DNA of 64,000 nucleotides from Nitrospira sp. Its GTDB lineage: Bacteria; Nitrospirota; Nitrospiria; Nitrospirales; Nitrospiraceae. Each line of letters starts with the position of its first letter. Position 1 is the stretch's first letter. Below, piece by piece: positions 18,001 through 26,177 of this stretch. Both the position numbers and the translations under genes were made by a program. The stretch spans positions 2,618,800-2,682,799 of the forward strand of contig CP126122.1 in NCBI GenBank assembly GCA_030123565.1, given 5' to 3'. Under the pieces are notes generated by a model that ran no database searches, was not told the origin of the DNA, and saw only the letters and a program-made list of their open reading frames with translations.

Positions 18001-18179
18001 ATCCGTCGGGCGGCTTCCACGGCCACTTCTTTGAAATTGGCGCCGATCGTCTCGCGCAACGCCCGGCGTTCTTCGATGTAGGTCAGGACGAGCGACAGAC
18101 ACAACGGCAGGAGACCGACCATCACGATGGCCGTGATGATCTTCCGCTGGAGACTGTGGGACCGGCTCCAGAACAGCAT
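15003..18179 (-). CDS. Membrane sensor histidine kinase (Cache-HAMP-PAS x3-HisKA-HATPase)
   Basis: 1058-residue hybrid-free sensor kinase. Transmembrane helix at residues 14-32, a large periplasmic Cache-like sensor region (about 35-330), second helix near 335-355, HAMP around 355-410, three PAS domains (about 425-540, 570-680, 700-820), then the H-box GVAHEINNPLGG near 845 and an ATPase domain with N (LILNAIQAM), G1 (DSGCGI) and G2 (GTGLGLSVS) boxes. It overlaps the response regulator by 4 nt and must be its partner. The periplasmic domain suggests sensing of an external ligand; three PAS domains could add redox or cofactor sensing. Confidence 0.92.
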   Translation of the reverse strand: MLFWSRSHSLQRKIITAIVMVGLLPLCLSLVLTYIEERRALRETIGANFKEVAVEAARRIEMQVTRGMNEAQQLASTPFLRTSVTESNRSYLDKDEKTVQSMIKAWQQRWRQRDKQNEFPLFINRIVTNYLIRWHDIRKADYVGIFVTDNRGALVVSSIPQVEYYYGKTAWWQAMVKRGAGKVFVSDIFFDPAFGTHVVTMSAPIIDDEQHTTIGAVTVLLRRDTLFHSISEVTVGRTGHAMLFNSDGVPLVCPILSPEEHTVKPELVSAINASHAGWTTAANDSHGGQNSIVGFAPVRLGDNLAPDSLGGKRWVTFVRQDPGESYAPLSRLVWQVTVYGLGVFGVLLLTGLTVARRIARPIGLLHEGVQRIGSGRLDQQLNLKTGDEIEQLAEAFNKMASNLRVSFEQIEHRMEDVRRLEARYRDLIEHSPEMIYQLNKAGQFVHVNKTGLDKLGYQLEEMLQMRLWDLVPKGRETEVLAYLERLVSQGRSTIETVFVAADGHPIDVEIHATALFESGGGLVHSRAFVRDVTERRLLEEQIHRYTTQLEQAVNDRTQQLVASQERYKALFDLVADSVFMVGEDGVIVAVNKREEQALGYSEQQVVGSSILDVVQPIHHAEMKTLLAKIRAGERQVPTQEITVLDAAGKETPVEMDLILVRGSDHTWGMVQLRDITDRKRLERQMHTYQQELEAKVTERTREIEETKQYLQNLLENANDVIYTLDSDQCFTYVNSKITAWGYEKEDLLGRPYLALLSKRHRGRRLKSTLDIGVKQVYEVEVLTKSGEARLAMVSVSPLHGVEGEILGVLGIARDMTDTKKLEQQIRNSEKLASVGKLAAGVAHEINNPLGGILNCLYNLRKGTLSPSRQEEYLASMEDGLRRVQKIVRQLLDFSQQHNPELALADINQVINRVLLLTDHLFVTHGVRLETALAGDLPDIMIDRHMMEQVLMNLILNAIQAMRTGGVLTIRTAVDGSNCLVHIQDSGCGISASVLPRIFDPFFTTKNEGEGTGLGLSVSLGIVERHGGKIFVESEAGKGTTFTVSIPLSTERYAIGRFS

Positions 18180-18257
18180 GGGTGCGGCTTGCCCCGATAA
18201 ACGGCCCTCTCACGACATCATGCAGGGCCCCGGCCTCCGGCTCCGATGAGCCGACGC

Positions 18258-19175
18258 CTAGCGGCGCTTCATGAGACTCCCGGCGCTGCCGGGCCACAGC
18301 AGCAACAGCGGGCTCGCCACAAACACGGATGAATAGGTTCCGAACATGACACCCCCGAGCAAGGCCAACGAGAAATCATGCAACACTTCGGCGCCCGCGA
18401 GCACCAGCGGGATGAGCACGATGACGACGGTCAAGCTGGTGACGATGGTGCGGCTCAGCACCTGGTTGATGGCCTGGTTGATGATCATTTCCTCATCTTC
18501 CCGCCGCCGCGTCCGCAGATTCTCGCGGATGCGGTCGAACACCACCACCGTATCCGTCAAAGAATACCCCGCCAGGGTCAGCAAGGCCGTCACCACCAAC
18601 AGGGTGATCTCCTTGTCCAAGATATAGAATACCCCCAACACCGCCAACACGTCATGGAACGTGGCCAGGGCCGCCGCCACGCCGAAGCGCAGCTCGAATC
18701 GTACCGCGATATAGGTCACGATTCCCACAAAGGAAATCAGGACCGCGATCATGGCGTCTTCCTGGAGCTTCTTTCCGATGGTCGGTCCGATTTCCATGCT
18801 GGAATCGACCACGAACTTGTTGCCGGGGAACTCCTTGCTGAACACCGCCATCACCCGTTCCGCGACCTTCTCTTCGATCGTCGTCGAGGCCTTCACGCGG
18901 ATCAACAACTTGTTGTCCTGCGTGAATTCCTGCAACTCCGCCGACCCCAGGCCGTTGGTTTCCAACGCCCGCCTGGCTTCATCGATCCGGATCGCCTGGT
19001 CGAATTTCAACTGCACCGCCGTGCCGCCGGCGAAATCGATCCCCAAATTCGCCGCGCCGCGCGCGATTTGGAGCACCGCGATGAGACCCAACAAGGCAAG
19101 GATGCCGGAGATCGCAAAGGTGATGGACCGCTTCCCCATGAAATCGATATTCGTCTTCCCCAAAATCTCGAACAT
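18258..19175 (-). CDS. secF: Protein translocase subunit SecF
   Basis: 305-residue membrane protein that, with SecD, uses the proton gradient to pull translocating proteins out of SecYEG. Family marks are the first transmembrane helix near residues 18-36, LGIDFAGGTAVQLKFD in the first periplasmic loop, and GYSLTDTVVVFDRIREN before the last helices. The ATG at 19175 has GGAAGGAG at ideal spacing, so an upstream start at 19244 is rejected. It is separated from secD by 215 nt that hold a palindromic element, unlike the usual tight secD-secF spacing. Confidence 0.95.
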   Translation of the reverse strand: MFEILGKTNIDFMGKRSITFAISGILALLGLIAVLQIARGAANLGIDFAGGTAVQLKFDQAIRIDEARRALETNGLGSAELQEFTQDNKLLIRVKASTTIEEKVAERVMAVFSKEFPGNKFVVDSSMEIGPTIGKKLQEDAMIAVLISFVGIVTYIAVRFELRFGVAAALATFHDVLAVLGVFYILDKEITLLVVTALLTLAGYSLTDTVVVFDRIRENLRTRRREDEEMIINQAINQVLSRTIVTSLTVVIVLIPLVLAGAEVLHDFSLALLGGVMFGTYSSVFVASPLLLLWPGSAGSLMKRR

Positions 19176-19191
19176 GCCGGCTCCTTCCTGG

Positions 19192-19315
19192 CAGGATGTT
19201 GAAAACGTCCGCCAGCTTTGTTCTCGCGTCGTTCCGAGGCTCAACGTACGGCGCAGAGCACGCTTCGCCTCTTCACTCGCTGCGGTTTCGCTGGACGGCC
19301 CTTTTGAACATCCTG
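19192..19315. repeat. Palindromic mini-element between secD and secF (copy A)
   Basis: About 124 bp with imperfect inverted ends of about 25 bp: CAGGATGTTGAAAA at the left, and TTTTGAACATCCTG at the right. It resembles copy B at 54823-54941 in size, end sequence and internal layout. No reading frame is present. It looks like a REP/MITE-type non-autonomous repeat; I see no target duplication I can vouch for. Confidence 0.65.
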
Positions 19316-19390
19316 TGAGTACTATTGCTTTGCCTATGATACAGAGCGGTTTCCTATTCGACGCTGCCAGAACGAATTGTCACCACCCCG

Positions 19391-21040
19391 CTAGATACTG
19401 AGCTGCTCAATTTTCCTGCGCTGATTCAGCACATCGAACACGACCTTGGTTCCGACCAGCGCCGTAAAGAGGTTGATCGCGATGCCGAGGCACAGCGTGA
19501 CGGCGAAACCCTTGATCGGTCCGGTGCCGAACAGAAACAGCGCGAACCCGGTGATCAACGTCGTGACGTGCGAGTCCACGATGGTCAACAAGGCCTTGTC
19601 GTATCCCGCATCGATCGCCAAACGCACCGGCTTGCCCTGCCGCAACTCTTCGCGAATGCGTTCAAAAATCAGGACGTTCGAGTCCACGCCCATGCCGATC
19701 GTCAAAATGATGCCGGCGATACCAGGCAGGGTGAGTGTGGCGTTCAAGGCCGCCAGGGAGCCGATCAAACAGATGAGGTTCAGCATCAACGCGAAATTCG
19801 CGATCACACCGGACAACCGGTAATAGGTCGCCATGAAGATGATCACCAGGAGCCCCGCGAAGAGCGTCGCCTTGATGCCTTTTTCGATCGAATCCCGTCC
19901 GAGCGACGGCCCGACCGTGAGGTCCTGGATGATCTTGAGCGGCGCCGGCAAGGCACCGGCCCTCAGCACGATCGCCAGGTTATTCGCCTCCTCCATCGAG
20001 AAGGTTCCGGTGATCTGGGCCCGCCCCCCGCTGATGCGCTCCTGGATGACCGGCGCCGAATAGATGTTGTTGTCGAGCACGATCGCCATGCGCTTCTTGA
20101 CGTTCTCCCCCGTGATCCGGTCGAACTCCCGCGCCCCCTTCGCATCGAAGGTGACCGAGACATAGGGTTCGTTGAATTGGCCGATGGAGACACGCGCGTC
20201 GCTCAACACATCGCCCGCCAGCATGACCCGCTTCTTGACCAGATAGGGCGCGAGCCATTCCTGGCCTCCCTCTTTATCCACGATCCGCTCGAAGAGAATC
20301 TGGTCGCCCTCCGGCACCTTCCCTTCCACCTGTTTCAGCAACGCGTCTTCCCGCTCTTTTCCCTTCTGTATCCGCCCCGGCAGGTCCAGCTTGAGCTGGT
20401 TCTCGTCGTCCAGCAACTTGAACTCGAGCAACGCGGTCTGTTTGATGAGGTCCTTCGCCAGCTTGGCATCCTTGATGCCGGGCAATTGCACCACCACCTG
20501 CTTCAAACCCTGTCGTTGAATCAGCGGCTCCGCCACACCGAATTGGTCGATTCGGTTCCGGATGGTCTCCAAGGCCTGATTGATGGCGGAATCCTTGATG
20601 CGCTTGATCTCCGCTTCCCGCAACTCCCACACGACGCTGTTGGCGGATCCGGCCGATTCCACCTCCAGGTAGGTCGGAAAATCATCCAGCAGCTTCTGTA
20701 CCTGCGTCTTTAGTTCGGCGTTTTGAAACCCGATCGTGACCTGCGACGGTCCGGTGCGCTTGACCGACTCGGCGGGAATTTTCTTTTCGACGAGCAGGTC
20801 CTGAAGGCTTGTCGCCGTTCGCTCCACCGCAATCTCCACCGCCCGTTCTTCTTCGACCTCCAATACCAAATGGATCCCGCCCTGCAGATCCAACCCCAAG
20901 GTAATCCCCTTGTCCGGCAACAGGCTCCGGACCCACCGCGGCAGTTCCTTGTAGAGGGGCTGATAGGAGGGCAAGAAAAAGGTGATCGAGGCGATCACCA
21001 TCACCACCAAGGCTGACAACCGTCCGCCGACTTTTTTCAT
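19391..21040 (-). CDS. secD: Protein translocase subunit SecD
   Basis: 549-residue membrane component of the SecDF complex. Visible are the first helix (about residues 7-25), LGLDLQGGIHLVLEV, the large periplasmic head (residues 45-370) with QITGTFSMEEANNLAIVLRAG, and the five-helix C-terminal membrane block with GMGVDSNVLIFERIREEL. The ATG at 21040 with AAGGA upstream is chosen over a GTG inside yajC. It is the fourth gene of argS-tgt-yajC-secD-secF. Confidence 0.95.
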   Translation of the reverse strand: MKKVGGRLSALVVMVIASITFFLPSYQPLYKELPRWVRSLLPDKGITLGLDLQGGIHLVLEVEEERAVEIAVERTATSLQDLLVEKKIPAESVKRTGPSQVTIGFQNAELKTQVQKLLDDFPTYLEVESAGSANSVVWELREAEIKRIKDSAINQALETIRNRIDQFGVAEPLIQRQGLKQVVVQLPGIKDAKLAKDLIKQTALLEFKLLDDENQLKLDLPGRIQKGKEREDALLKQVEGKVPEGDQILFERIVDKEGGQEWLAPYLVKKRVMLAGDVLSDARVSIGQFNEPYVSVTFDAKGAREFDRITGENVKKRMAIVLDNNIYSAPVIQERISGGRAQITGTFSMEEANNLAIVLRAGALPAPLKIIQDLTVGPSLGRDSIEKGIKATLFAGLLVIIFMATYYRLSGVIANFALMLNLICLIGSLAALNATLTLPGIAGIILTIGMGVDSNVLIFERIREELRQGKPVRLAIDAGYDKALLTIVDSHVTTLITGFALFLFGTGPIKGFAVTLCLGIAINLFTALVGTKVVFDVLNQRRKIEQLSI

Positions 21041-21074
21041 ACGTGCGCCAATCCTTCCCGTCGCATCGCGTGCG

Positions 21075-21395
21075 TCAATCTTCTTCGTCACCGCGCAGTC
21101 GAGCGATATGCTCTTTCTGAATTTTGATTTTGGTGTTGTCCGCGATTTGAAGCGTCACCGTGTCTTTCCCCATATTCGTGATGGTGCCCCAAATCCCGGA
21201 GGCCGTGATCACCTTATCCCCCTTCTTCAAGGCTTCCGCCATCGCTTTCAACTGCTTCTGGCGCTTCTGCTGCGGCAGAATCAACATAAAGTAAAAAATA
21301 ACGAAGATCAGCACGAACGGCACCAGCGACAGGAGACCGCCTCCCGCCCCTGCGCTCCCGGATGTCCCCTGCGCCCATGCCACCGATTCCCACAT
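21075..21395 (-). CDS. yajC: Preprotein translocase accessory subunit YajC
   Basis: 106-residue single-span protein. A hydrophobic helix (residues 23-42, LLSLVPFVLIFVIFYFMLIL) is followed by the family signature PQQKRQKQLKAM and the GDKVITASGIWGTI strand pair. It sits directly before secD, the standard arrangement, and associates with SecDF in the inner membrane. Confidence 0.95.
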   Translation of the reverse strand: MWESVAWAQGTSGSAGAGGGLLSLVPFVLIFVIFYFMLILPQQKRQKQLKAMAEALKKGDKVITASGIWGTITNMGKDTVTLQIADNTKIKIQKEHIARLRGDEED

Positions 21396-21418
21396 AGTGT
21401 CCCCCGTCTGCTCCGTCG

Positions 21419-22576
21419 TTAGGAAAGGTTGGTGTTCTCGATCTCCGACCGACCGGCGGCGACCGGTCGATCAAGCACGTAAGTCCGGTGAAACTCCCGG
21501 CGAAACGCCTGAAACGTTCCGCCTCGCACGGCATCCCGAATCTCCCGCATCAGTTGCGCAAAAAACCATAAATTGTGAATCGTGTTGAGCCGCGCACCCA
21601 ACATTTCCTTGACGTCGAACAAATGGTGCAGATAGGCCCTGGTATAGCGCATGCAGACGGGACAGCGGCAGGCCGGATCGATGGGCTGCTCATCCCGCGC
21701 GTAGCGGGCTTGTTTGATCACGACCCGTCCGAACGAGGTGAACAACCATCCCGTACGGCCATGGCGTGACGGCACGACACAGTCGAACAGGTCGATCCCG
21801 CGCGCCACGCCTTCGACGAGATCCTCCGGCATGCCCACACCCATCAGGTAGCGCGGCTTGCCCGACGGCAACTCCGGCACCGTCACATCCAACATGGCAT
21901 ACATGTCGGCCTTGTCCTCGCCCACAGACAACCCGCCGACGGCGTACCCATCGAATCCGACCGATCGGAGATCGCGCGCCGATTCCACCCGCAACGCCGC
22001 ATCCAAGCCGCCCTGGACGATGCCGAACAACGATTGGTCGGTCCGCCGCTTGCTGTCGGCGCAACGACGTGCCCACAGAGACGTCCGTTCGGCGGCCTCA
22101 CGCACCTGCTCCGGCGACGAGGGCAGCGCAACGACATGGTCGAACGCCATGATGATGTCCGCCCCCAGGGCCTCCTGAATTTCAATGGCCGTCTCCGGGC
22201 TGATAAACCGCGACGAGCCGTCGATATGCGATTGAAAGGTCACCCCTTCATCCGTGACCCTGCAGAATTTGGCGAGGCTGAAAACCTGAAATCCTCCGCT
22301 GTCCGTGAGAATGGCGCCGGGCCAGGCCGTGAACCCGTGCACGCCGCCCAGCTCTTCCACCACTTTATGACCGGGGCGCAGATACAAGTGGTAGGCATTA
22401 TTCAAGATCAGGCCGTAGCCCATCTTGATCAATTCCTCGCCGTCGACACTTCGAACATTACCCAACGATCCGACAGGCATGAAGGCCGGCGTGGCAATCT
22501 CACCCCGTCCCGTGGTCAGGACTCCTACGCGCGCGCGCCCGGCTGGTTCTTCATGGGTGATGCGGAACGACAACAT
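21419..22576 (-). CDS. tgt: tRNA-guanine transglycosylase
   Basis: 385-residue TIM-barrel enzyme that exchanges guanine for preQ1 at position 34 of GUN-anticodon tRNAs. The catalytic-base region TDSGGFQVFSL, the second catalytic Asp in FDCVVPSRHGRTG, and the zinc site CRCPVCMRYTRAYLHHLF are all present. Length is normal for bacterial Tgt. It lies 23 nt upstream of yajC and 13 nt after argS in the same operon; tgt-yajC-secDF is a common order. Confidence 0.95.
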   Translation of the reverse strand: MLSFRITHEEPAGRARVGVLTTGRGEIATPAFMPVGSLGNVRSVDGEELIKMGYGLILNNAYHLYLRPGHKVVEELGGVHGFTAWPGAILTDSGGFQVFSLAKFCRVTDEGVTFQSHIDGSSRFISPETAIEIQEALGADIIMAFDHVVALPSSPEQVREAAERTSLWARRCADSKRRTDQSLFGIVQGGLDAALRVESARDLRSVGFDGYAVGGLSVGEDKADMYAMLDVTVPELPSGKPRYLMGVGMPEDLVEGVARGIDLFDCVVPSRHGRTGWLFTSFGRVVIKQARYARDEQPIDPACRCPVCMRYTRAYLHHLFDVKEMLGARLNTIHNLWFFAQLMREIRDAVRGGTFQAFRREFHRTYVLDRPVAAGRSEIENTNLS

Positions 22577-22589
22577 TCGATCGGCAGTC

Positions 22590-24344
22590 CTACATCTGCT
22601 CCGGGGCCGCGACGCCCAACAGGTTCAACCCGTTGCGAACCACCTGCTGCACGCTCCACATCAACGCCAACCGTGCGCCCGTCAACCCCGGCGGCAACAC
22701 CTCTTGCTGCCGGCCGGCGGAGACCGACGAATCGCCCGACGGCGAGACATTCGCGTCGTTGTCCGATGCTACAGGGAGAATGCGATGCTTGTTGTAAAAG
22801 GGATGCAGCATGCCGGCCAGTTCACGGAGGTAGTAGGCTATGCGATGCGGCTCAAGTTCCATGGCACTCGACTGCAACACCACCGGAAAGGCCGACAGTT
22901 TTCGAATGAGCGCAAGCTCATCGGGGTCCTGCAACAGCTCGAGATCGGCTTGACTGGGAAACGGACAGTCGATGCCGCGCGTTGCCGCCACGCGCCGCAG
23001 ACTCGCGATCCGCGCATGCGCATATTGCACGTAGTAGACGGGGTTTTCCTGCGATTGCTGCTTGGCCAATTCCAAGTCGAAATCCAAATGCGTGCTGGAG
23101 TCGCGCATGAGAAAAAAGAACTTCGCGGCATCCGCACCGACCTCGTCCATGACCTCACGGAGAGTGATGAACTCTCCGGCTCGCTTGGACATCTCGACCT
23201 TCTTGCCTCCGCGCAGGAGGTTGACCATTTGCACGAGGACGACTTTCAACCGCTCCTTGGGATAGCCGTAGGCTTGGACGACCGCCTCCATCCTCGGAAT
23301 GTAGCCATGGTGATCGGCGCCCCACACATCGACCAACAGGTCATAGCCGCGCCGTAACTTGTCGCGATGGTAGGCGATGTCGGAAGCAAGATACGTATAG
23401 TCTCCCTCCTGCTTGCGGACGACGCGGTCTTTCTCATCACCGAACGCCGAAGAACGGAACCATTGCGCCCCATCCTGTTCGAACAAGAGATCCCGGGCCT
23501 TGAGCTCGTCCAACACCTGCTCCACGGCGCCGGACGACAACAGCGAGGCTTCACTGAACCAGGACTCGAAGACAATGCCGAAGGTTTCCAAGTCCTGTTT
23601 GATCAGTGCGAGCAATTCGCGGTAGGCGAACTCCTTGCTCCGTTGCTCCGCCTGGTCAACAGGAAGCGAGAGCAAGGCTTCTCCATGTTCCTCCTTCACG
23701 CGCGTCGCGACCGCACGAACGTACTCGCCTTGATAGCCGTCTTCAGGAAAGGATACGGCCTTCCCGCAAGATTCCAGATAACGTGCCAGGACGGACACGC
23801 CCAGCAGCTTCATCTGTCTGCCGGCATCATTGATGTAATATTCGCTGACCACCTCATGGCCGGTCGCCCTCAAGAGACGAACGAGCGCTTGCCCCACGGC
23901 AGCTCCACGCCCATGCCCGACGTGTAACGGGCCGGTCGGATTCGCACTGACATATTCCACCAAGACTCGGCGCCCCTGCCCTACCGGACTGTGTCCGTAA
24001 CGTGCGCCCTGTGCCTCGATTTCACGCAGGACTTCCAGCCACAGCTGTCGCTTGACCGTAAGGTTGAGGAACCCCGGTCGTGCGATCTCGACACGCTCGA
24101 AGAGCGACTCGCGCTGTTCGATATGGTCGACGATGATCTGGGCGATTTCAAAGGGCGGCCGCCGCTCCGAGGCAGACAGCGACATGGCGACGGTGGAAGC
24201 AACATCACCCCATTCCGGCCGCTTCGGGGCATCGAGATTCACGACAGGCATCTGCTCGACCTTGAGAAGCCCCCGCTGCTGCGCCAAACGGAGTGCACCG
24301 ACCAGCGCCGCACTGACTCTGTCTTGCACCACACCCTGAGTCAC
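22590..24344 (-). CDS. argS: Arginyl-tRNA synthetase
   Basis: 584-residue class I synthetase. An N-terminal Add1-type domain covers about residues 1-110; the HIGH-type motif HVGHGRG is near residue 135, preceded by YVSANPTGPL; the KMSKS-type loop reads VEMSKRAG near residue 390; the C-terminal anticodon-binding DALR domain ends in RLALMWSVQQVVRNGLNLLGV. It is the first gene of the operon. The probable promoter lies about 47 nt upstream. Confidence 0.96.
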   Translation of the reverse strand: MTQGVVQDRVSAALVGALRLAQQRGLLKVEQMPVVNLDAPKRPEWGDVASTVAMSLSASERRPPFEIAQIIVDHIEQRESLFERVEIARPGFLNLTVKRQLWLEVLREIEAQGARYGHSPVGQGRRVLVEYVSANPTGPLHVGHGRGAAVGQALVRLLRATGHEVVSEYYINDAGRQMKLLGVSVLARYLESCGKAVSFPEDGYQGEYVRAVATRVKEEHGEALLSLPVDQAEQRSKEFAYRELLALIKQDLETFGIVFESWFSEASLLSSGAVEQVLDELKARDLLFEQDGAQWFRSSAFGDEKDRVVRKQEGDYTYLASDIAYHRDKLRRGYDLLVDVWGADHHGYIPRMEAVVQAYGYPKERLKVVLVQMVNLLRGGKKVEMSKRAGEFITLREVMDEVGADAAKFFFLMRDSSTHLDFDLELAKQQSQENPVYYVQYAHARIASLRRVAATRGIDCPFPSQADLELLQDPDELALIRKLSAFPVVLQSSAMELEPHRIAYYLRELAGMLHPFYNKHRILPVASDNDANVSPSGDSSVSAGRQQEVLPPGLTGARLALMWSVQQVVRNGLNLLGVAAPEQM

Positions 24345-24390
24345 AGAAAACCCTCTAAGTCTGCGTGGAAACAGCGAAAATCAAATCGGC

Positions 24391-24419
24391 AATCTAGCAC
24401 ACCATGGCGCGAGAGACAA
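24391..24419 (-). promoter_or_regulatory. Candidate promoter of the argS-tgt-yajC-secDF operon
   Basis: On the minus strand TTGTCT (24414-24419), a 17-nt spacer and TAGATT (24391-24396). It lies in the 84-nt gap between argS and the glycosyltransferase stop. Confidence 0.5.
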
Positions 24420-24428
24420 GCTCGTGAG

Positions 24429-25463
24429 TTAGGCGATGGGCGTTGTCGATTGTTTCATCAATAGCGTCCGGCAGGCCTCGATGATGCGTTCAGGGACAAT
24501 GTGAAGGCAGACTCTCTCCTGACAACGCTCCACATCGCTCCGAGTGGGGCAGCCGCAGGGCGCTCCGGTCAGGATCGACAACCGGGGTCCAAGCGGAGCC
24601 CAGCGTCGAAGGCTGGTGGGGCCGAAGCAGGCGATGGTAGGAACCGAAAGGGCGGCGGCAAGATGCGTCATGCCTGAATCGTTCCCGAGATAGAGATCCG
24701 CATGAGACAGCACCGCAGCTGCAGCGGAAAGATCAAGCCCACGAATGACCGACAGGGCGACGGTCACGGCAGCCGATACCTGAGCGACTAGCTCGCGATC
24801 CGCCGGTCCTTCGAGCAGCATGGGCGTTGTTCCTTCTTGGCACAGCCATTCGATCACCGATGCAAGACGTGGAGCGGACAAGCACTTATGGGCGCTGCCG
24901 CTCCCCGGATGAATGACCACAAGTCGTTTCGGATGGCCACGATCGAACTGCTGAAGAACCTGTCTACCTCGCTCGCGTAACGTCGATGAAAGCGCGAGGG
25001 GCTTGCAGGTGGTTACCCTGATAACCCGCCTTTCAATCACTTCAAGGTAGCGAGCCGCCTGATGTTCCGACAGCAGCTCATGAGATGCAGGTGACTTCAC
25101 ATACACCTGCTGCACACCCAGAATGCGAAGCGTATCTGCGACGACTCCCTCTTTATCCTGCAGCCATCCGACTGCGAAATCACAGGTGTCCAACCAAGTC
25201 TTAAATTGCGGGTGAACGTTGCGGCTCCCGGCAAACAACTCAGTTAAATGGGTGGATTCGAGTGGAAAGACACGATCGATCTCTCGACCGTCACGCAATA
25301 ACATCCCCACAGCCTGACCGGCTAAAAGCGCAACTTCATGAGAGGGGAATCGACGGCGAATCAGATGCAAAACAGGACGGGCCAATAGCACATCACCCAC
25401 CGCTCCAGGATGTATTACAAGCACCCCGCGCCTGCCGATCGACTTATTGTCGTTGCTTGCCAC
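24429..25463 (-). CDS. Glycosyltransferase family 9 (ADP-heptose:LPS heptosyltransferase-like)
   Basis: 344-residue cytoplasmic GT-B enzyme of lipopolysaccharide core synthesis. Family marks: HPGAVGDVLLARPVLHLIRRRFP at the N-terminus, VIHPGSGSAHKCLS at the linker, and LYLGNDSGMTHLAAALSVPTIACFG in the nucleotide-sugar site. The C-terminus carries several cysteines (CGCPTRSDVERCQERVCLHI), as in other GT9 proteins. It starts at GTG 2 nt after the mobA stop, so translation is probably coupled. Heptose transfer is the family default; the exact acceptor is unknown. Confidence 0.85.
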   Translation of the reverse strand: MASNDNKSIGRRGVLVIHPGAVGDVLLARPVLHLIRRRFPSHEVALLAGQAVGMLLRDGREIDRVFPLESTHLTELFAGSRNVHPQFKTWLDTCDFAVGWLQDKEGVVADTLRILGVQQVYVKSPASHELLSEHQAARYLEVIERRVIRVTTCKPLALSSTLRERGRQVLQQFDRGHPKRLVVIHPGSGSAHKCLSAPRLASVIEWLCQEGTTPMLLEGPADRELVAQVSAAVTVALSVIRGLDLSAAAAVLSHADLYLGNDSGMTHLAAALSVPTIACFGPTSLRRWAPLGPRLSILTGAPCGCPTRSDVERCQERVCLHIVPERIIEACRTLLMKQSTTPIA

Positions 25464-25465
25464 GG

Positions 25466-26083
25466 CTACCCAGGCATCGCTCCTTCAGCCGATGCCAAAT
25501 CTTCCGGTGTATTGATGTTCTGGAAAGAGCGTAATCCAGAATCTATCGCGGCTATTTCCCACTCCTGCAATATGGAAATCCGCAGATCTTCGTTGAGAAA
25601 CAGATTTTGGATTTTCAAATCCTTCCGCTCCGCCATCTCCTTGAGAACTGAGACGCAACGCTGGGAATACAAGGCATGCAGGGCTTGGAACCTTCCGGAC
25701 AGTTCAGCCACGACGACATCTGCTTGCACATCAAACGACAACATAAAATGAATTACGTCCGAATTGAGAAACGGCATATCGCAAGCCACTGCGAATACCC
25801 GCGGCTGTGAGGAGGCCATCAGTCCCGTATACAGCCCACCCAGGCTGCCGGCATTCGGAATCACATCATAGACCACCCGGCACCCGCATACATCGAGAGC
25901 GGCTATAGGCTCTGCCAGCACGACAATGGTCTCTGCAAATATTTCTCGTAACATCTTGAGTGTACGCTCAAAGACGCTCTGCCCCGCCACTTCCAGGAAG
26001 CGCTTGTCTCGCCCCATCCGTCGGCTCTTCCCTCCGGCGATCAAGACACCTGAAACATTCCGGATAATCGGAGTATGACTCAC
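25466..26083 (-). CDS. mobA: Molybdenum cofactor guanylyltransferase
   Basis: 205-residue enzyme that attaches GMP to molybdopterin to make the guanine dinucleotide cofactor used by DMSO-reductase-family enzymes, the group that includes nitrite oxidoreductase. The signature GVLIAGGKSRRMGRDK is near residues 10-26 and DMPFLNSD binds metal near residue 96. The GTG at 26083 is chosen because GGGAGGGAG precedes it at normal spacing; a longer frame to 26161 would run through the terminator at 26118-26149. Confidence 0.9.
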   Translation of the reverse strand: MSHTPIIRNVSGVLIAGGKSRRMGRDKRFLEVAGQSVFERTLKMLREIFAETIVVLAEPIAALDVCGCRVVYDVIPNAGSLGGLYTGLMASSQPRVFAVACDMPFLNSDVIHFMLSFDVQADVVVAELSGRFQALHALYSQRCVSVLKEMAERKDLKIQNLFLNEDLRISILQEWEIAAIDSGLRSFQNINTPEDLASAEGAMPG

Positions 26084-26110
26084 GCATCTCCCTCCCACTC
26101 GACCATGCCG

Positions 26111-26149
26111 AAAAAACAGCGAGGGGGTGAGTTTCCCCACCCCCTCGCT
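26111..26149 (-). terminator. Intrinsic terminator after the dihaem cytochrome gene
   Basis: Perfect 12-bp GC-rich stem (arms 26118-26129 and 26138-26149) with an 8-nt loop, followed on the minus strand by six T (26111-26116). It closes the respiratory operon before mobA. Confidence 0.88.
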
Positions 26150-26177
26150 CGCACTCAACACTTAGGTCGACTATCGC